A stretch of DNA of 25,217 nt, from positions 1 to 25,217 of the forward strand of contig CAYURM010000046.1 in NCBI GenBank assembly GCA_964447155.1, given 5' to 3'. Both the position numbers and the translations under genes were made by a program. Below the pieces are notes generated by a model. It searched no databases, was not told the DNA's origin, and was given only the letters and a program-made list of their open reading frames with translations. Positions 22,899-25,217 of this stretch are shown one piece after another (the first letter of the stretch is position 1; every line of letters starts with the position of its first letter). The DNA is from SMBSF63 sp034003545. GTDB taxonomy: Bacteria > Chloroflexota > Anaerolineae > Anaerolineales > Anaerolineaceae.

Positions 22899-23768
22899 AT
22901 GATCTATTTACTGGTTGTTTCGCTGGTGTGGGCATTTTCGTTTGGGCTGATCAAGGGCAATCTGGCGGGGCTGGATGCGGTTTTTGTGGCCGGGATGCGG
23001 CTGCTGATCTCGCTGCTGGTGTTCCTGCCCATGCTGCGGCTGAAAGGACTGAAGTGCAAGCTGGTCTGGCAGCTGCTGGGGATCGGTGCCTTGCAGTATG
23101 GGGTGATGTACATCACCTATATCGCGTCGTACCCGTACCTGAAGGCGTACGAGATCGCCCTGTTCACCATTTTTACCCCGATCTACGTAACGCTGATCCA
23201 TGATGCGATGCGGCGCAAATTCCAGCCAATGCATTTGCTGCTGGCGGCGCTGGCCGTGCTGGGTACCGGGGTGGTGGTGTGGGGCGGGATGCGCCAGGAG
23301 GTGCTGACCGGCTTCCTGCTGGTGCAGATCTCGAACCTGTGTTTTGCCTTCGGACAGGTGGCATACAAGGCGGTGCTGCCGCCCGAGGTGGAGGTAAAGG
23401 AGCACCGGCTGTTTGGACTGCTGTATCTGGGCGGGGTGCTGACCACTGCTGTGGCACCGGTCTTCTTTACCGATTGGGGGGCGGTGGCGGTGACGGAGGT
23501 GCAGGTGTGGACGCTGCTGTATCTGGGCGTGGTGGCGTCAGGGATTTCGTTCTTCCTGTGGAACATGGGCGCGCGGCGAGTGGAGGTGGGCACACTGGCG
23601 ATCTTCAATGATCTCAAGGTGCCGCTGTCGATCCTGGTGTCGCTGGTGGTGTTTGGGGAGGAAGCGAATGTTGTGCGGTTGTTGATTGGCGGGGGAATTG
23701 TGGTGGCGGCGCTGGTGATCAGTGAAAGGTTTGAGAAGCGCAAGGCGGGGGAAAGCACCCCATCCTAA
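22899..23768 (+). CDS. EamA-family (drug/metabolite) transporter
   Basis: Protein of 289 residues with about ten membrane helices in two repeated EamA halves (about 1-135 and 145-280). The second half shows LLYLGVVASGISFFLWNMGARRVEVGTLAIFNDLKVPLSILVSLVVFGE, the usual end of helices 8-10. The start at 22899 is supported by AGGAGT; the frame runs open upstream through the terminator, which is not coding. It moves small metabolites across the membrane; the substrate cannot be told. It stands between a terminator and a cluster of hairpins; a weak CACCCC/GGGGTG hairpin with TTTT around 23756-23790 may end its transcript. Confidence 0.92.
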   Translation: MIYLLVVSLVWAFSFGLIKGNLAGLDAVFVAGMRLLISLLVFLPMLRLKGLKCKLVWQLLGIGALQYGVMYITYIASYPYLKAYEIALFTIFTPIYVTLIHDAMRRKFQPMHLLLAALAVLGTGVVVWGGMRQEVLTGFLLVQISNLCFAFGQVAYKAVLPPEVEVKEHRLFGLLYLGGVLTTAVAPVFFTDWGAVAVTEVQVWTLLYLGVVASGISFFLWNMGARRVEVGTLAIFNDLKVPLSILVSLVVFGEEANVVRLLIGGGIVVAALVISERFEKRKAGESTPS

Positions 23769-23811
23769 CCTTCTTGCGGGGGTGGGTTTTAAGTACGGGG
23801 AAAGTCATGCC

Positions 23812-23836
23812 GCACTCTGAGCTTGTCGAAGAGTGC
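23812..23836 (+). repeat. Constant-loop hairpin repeat, copy 4 (arms GCACTC/GAGTGC)
   Basis: GCACTC, loop TGAGCTTGTCGAA, GAGTGC. First of three copies in the 23769-23995 gap. Confidence 0.88.
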
Positions 23837-23850
23837 AGGTAGCGCTGAGA

Positions 23851-23884
23851 CCGCTTCGGCTTCGACAAGCTCAGCCTACGCTGA
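23851..23884 (-). repeat. Constant-loop hairpin repeat, copy 5
   Basis: Arms GGC (23858-23860) and GCC (23874-23876) around the constant loop, reverse orientation. Identical to 8655-8688 apart from one base over 34. Confidence 0.88.
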
Positions 23885-23891
23885 TACCGCA

Positions 23892-23910
23892 GACTGAGCT
23901 TGTCGAAGTC
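23892..23910 (+). repeat. Constant-loop hairpin repeat, copy 6 (arms GAC/GTC)
   Basis: GAC, loop TGAGCTTGTCGAA, GTC. Third copy within 100 bases; copies 4 to 6 alternate in direction. Confidence 0.85.
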
Positions 23911-23995
23911 GAAGGGGCGTGTAGAAATTTGGTAATCCTGATGGAGATGAAAGTATTTGACCTTGTAAGGTAGAATCATAGGGTGGAGGGATGAT

Positions 23996-25217
23996 ATGGC
24001 ACGGAAAATTCTGCATCTGGATTTGGACGCTTTCTTTTGCGCGGTGGAGGAGCTGCGCAACCCGGCGCTGGCGGGGAAGCCGTTTGCTGTAGGCGGCTCA
24101 CCGCAGGGGCGCGGGGTGGTGGCTTCGTGTTCGTATGCGGCGCGCATGCACGGCGTGCATTCGGCGATGCCGATGGTGCAGGCGATCCGCGCCTGCCCGG
24201 AGTTGATCGTGGTGCATGGACATCACAGCGAGTACTCGGCGGTGTCACATGAGGTGCGGGCAGTATTCGACGATCTGACCCCGCTGGTCGAGCCGATTTC
24301 GATTGATGAGGCGTTTCTGGATGTGAGCGACCTGCCGGAACCGGCTGAGGAGATTGCGCGTAGTTTGCAGGCGCGGATTGACGAGGAACTGCATCTGCCG
24401 TCATCCCTGGGGGTGGCGAGCAACAAGCTGGTGGCGAAGATTGCCAACAACATCGGCAAGGCGCGCCATAAGGGGCCGACACCGCCGCGGGCGATCCTGG
24501 TGGTGCCGCCGGGGCAGGAGGCGGCCTTCCTGGCGCCGTTGCCGCTGAAAGAGCTGTGGGGGGTGGGACCGAAGACGGAAGAACGGCTGCACCGCATGGG
24601 CTTTCGCTGCATCGGCGACATTGCCCGCGTGGAGGAGAAGATGCTGGCCGTGCAGTTTGGCAAGCACGGGCGCGACCTGTGGATGCGCGCGCAGGGACGT
24701 GATGAGCGCCCGGTGACATCGTCATCGCAGGGGGCGAAGTCGATCAGCCAGGAGACGACCTTCAGCAAGGATATTGCCGATGGCGATGTTTTGCGAAAGA
24801 CGCTGGCGCAGTTGGCAGAGCATGTGGCCTACCGCCTGCGGCAGCAGGGATTGTGCGCCGGCACGGTGCGGATCAAGCTGCGCTGGTCGGATTTCAGCAC
24901 GCCGACGCGGCAGGTGAGTTTGCCGCAGCCGACCGACGCGGATGGAGTGATCACCCAGGCGGCGTGCGCCTTGTTTGACGCGCTGTGGGATGGCCGTCCG
25001 GTGCGCCTGCTGGGGGTGGGGACGAGCAATCTGACCCCGTGCTCGCATCAGTTGTCCTTATGGGAGACGCCGGACGAGAAGGAACGCCGTCTGCTGACGG
25101 CTATGGATGCGCTGCGGGACCGCTATGGGGAGAAGGTAGTGCGGCGGGGGAGGAGTTTGGAGGTGTCAATATTCACACGTAAATGCTCCACCCATATTCA
25201 CCCACACTGTGCCAGCG
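23996..25217 (+). CDS. dinB: DNA polymerase IV, 3' end lost at the terminal repeat
   Basis: About 389 native residues, then the frame runs without a stop through the repeat and off the window. Y-family polymerase for bypass of damaged DNA. Catalytic acids D9, D104 and E105 (LDLDAFF and ISIDEAF), the Cys-Ser-Tyr-Ala-Ala-R motif near 45-50, a helix-hairpin-helix thumb (WGVGPKTEERLHRMG) and a full little-finger domain ending VGTSNLTP...LRDRYGEKVVRRGRSLE. DinB proteins usually stop a few residues after such a sequence, so only the extreme C-terminus is missing. From codon 390 onward the sequence is repeat, not polymerase. GGAGGG precedes the ATG. No LexA box is recognised. It may be disrupted but close to functional, if the element supplies a stop. 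Confidence 0.93.
   Translation, partial: MARKILHLDLDAFFCAVEELRNPALAGKPFAVGGSPQGRGVVASCSYAARMHGVHSAMPMVQAIRACPELIVVHGHHSEYSAVSHEVRAVFDDLTPLVEPISIDEAFLDVSDLPEPAEEIARSLQARIDEELHLPSSLGVASNKLVAKIANNIGKARHKGPTPPRAILVVPPGQEAAFLAPLPLKELWGVGPKTEERLHRMGFRCIGDIARVEEKMLAVQFGKHGRDLWMRAQGRDERPVTSSSQGAKSISQETTFSKDIADGDVLRKTLAQLAEHVAYRLRQQGLCAGTVRIKLRWSDFSTPTRQVSLPQPTDADGVITQAACALFDALWDGRPVRLLGVGTSNLTPCSHQLSLWETPDEKERRLLTAMDALRDRYGEKVVRRGRSLEVSIFTRKCSTHIHPHCAS
25164..25217. repeat. Terminal inverted repeat, right copy
   Basis: Perfect reverse complement of 2-55. The boundary with dinB lies between 25163 and 25164, immediately before TGTCA. The bases next to the two copies (TTTGGAGG and AAATACAC) do not match, so they are not the two sides of one insertion with a target duplication. 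Confidence 0.8.

Overview
The window looks like a chromosomal segment of a free-living, Gram-indifferent bacterium, most likely an Anaerolineae-type member of the Chloroflexota. This placement is inference. It rests on several lipoproteins with a Thr/Pro-rich linker after the lipobox cysteine, a B12-dependent (class II) ribonucleotide reductase with nrdR, an SUI1/YciH factor, and high-GC coding DNA dotted with short palindromic repeats. No phage, plasmid, CRISPR or rRNA genes are present. The first and last 54 bases are perfect inverted copies of each other and look like the edges of a multi-copy insertion element at which the assembly stopped.

Layout. 1-2119: two related surface proteins on the minus strand (a lipoprotein and a zinc-ribbon membrane protein) in lower-GC DNA. 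2024-7169: a minus-strand operon of nrdR, nrdJ and a DNA methyltransferase fused to an Mrr-like nuclease domain, with a recognisable promoter upstream and an intrinsic terminator downstream. 7393-8646: a plus-strand SH3-type lipoprotein and an SUI1/YciH protein. 8675-12477 (minus strand): Ada alkylation repair, a TipA-like MerR regulator with a textbook 19-bp-spacer promoter, a DUF1801 protein and a HAD phosphatase. 12754-13401: a deoxynucleoside kinase. 13641-16899: an ECF sigma factor, its zinc anti-sigma factor, a bactofilin-like membrane protein and a toast_rack-like lipoprotein, preceded by a probable ECF-type autoregulatory promoter. 16956-17195: a tRNA-Ser(GGA) unit with promoter and terminator. 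17546-20877: a cytoplasmic GH51 arabinofuranosidase with an N-terminal DUF6379-like domain, then the rRNA methyltransferase RlmD, separated by an 89-bp palindromic element. 21008-22810: a divergent pair, an NrtR-like regulator with a degenerate Nudix domain and a CBM9-like lipoprotein, sharing one palindromic promoter region. 22899-25217: an EamA transporter and dinB (DNA polymerase IV), whose last codons are lost to the terminal repeat.

Themes. Nucleotide supply and DNA repair recur (nrdJ, deoxynucleoside kinase, Ada, DinB), but these genes lie in separate transcription units. No single multi-gene novel system is evident. The observations most worth following are: (1) the methyltransferase-nuclease fusion, whose specificity region sits in a patch of clearly lower GC; (2) a family of six intergenic hairpins with a constant 13-nt loop and changing, always complementary arms, one of which supplies the stop codon of ada; (3) the sigma/anti-sigma/surface-protein module; (4) the NrtR-like/CBM9-like divergent pair.
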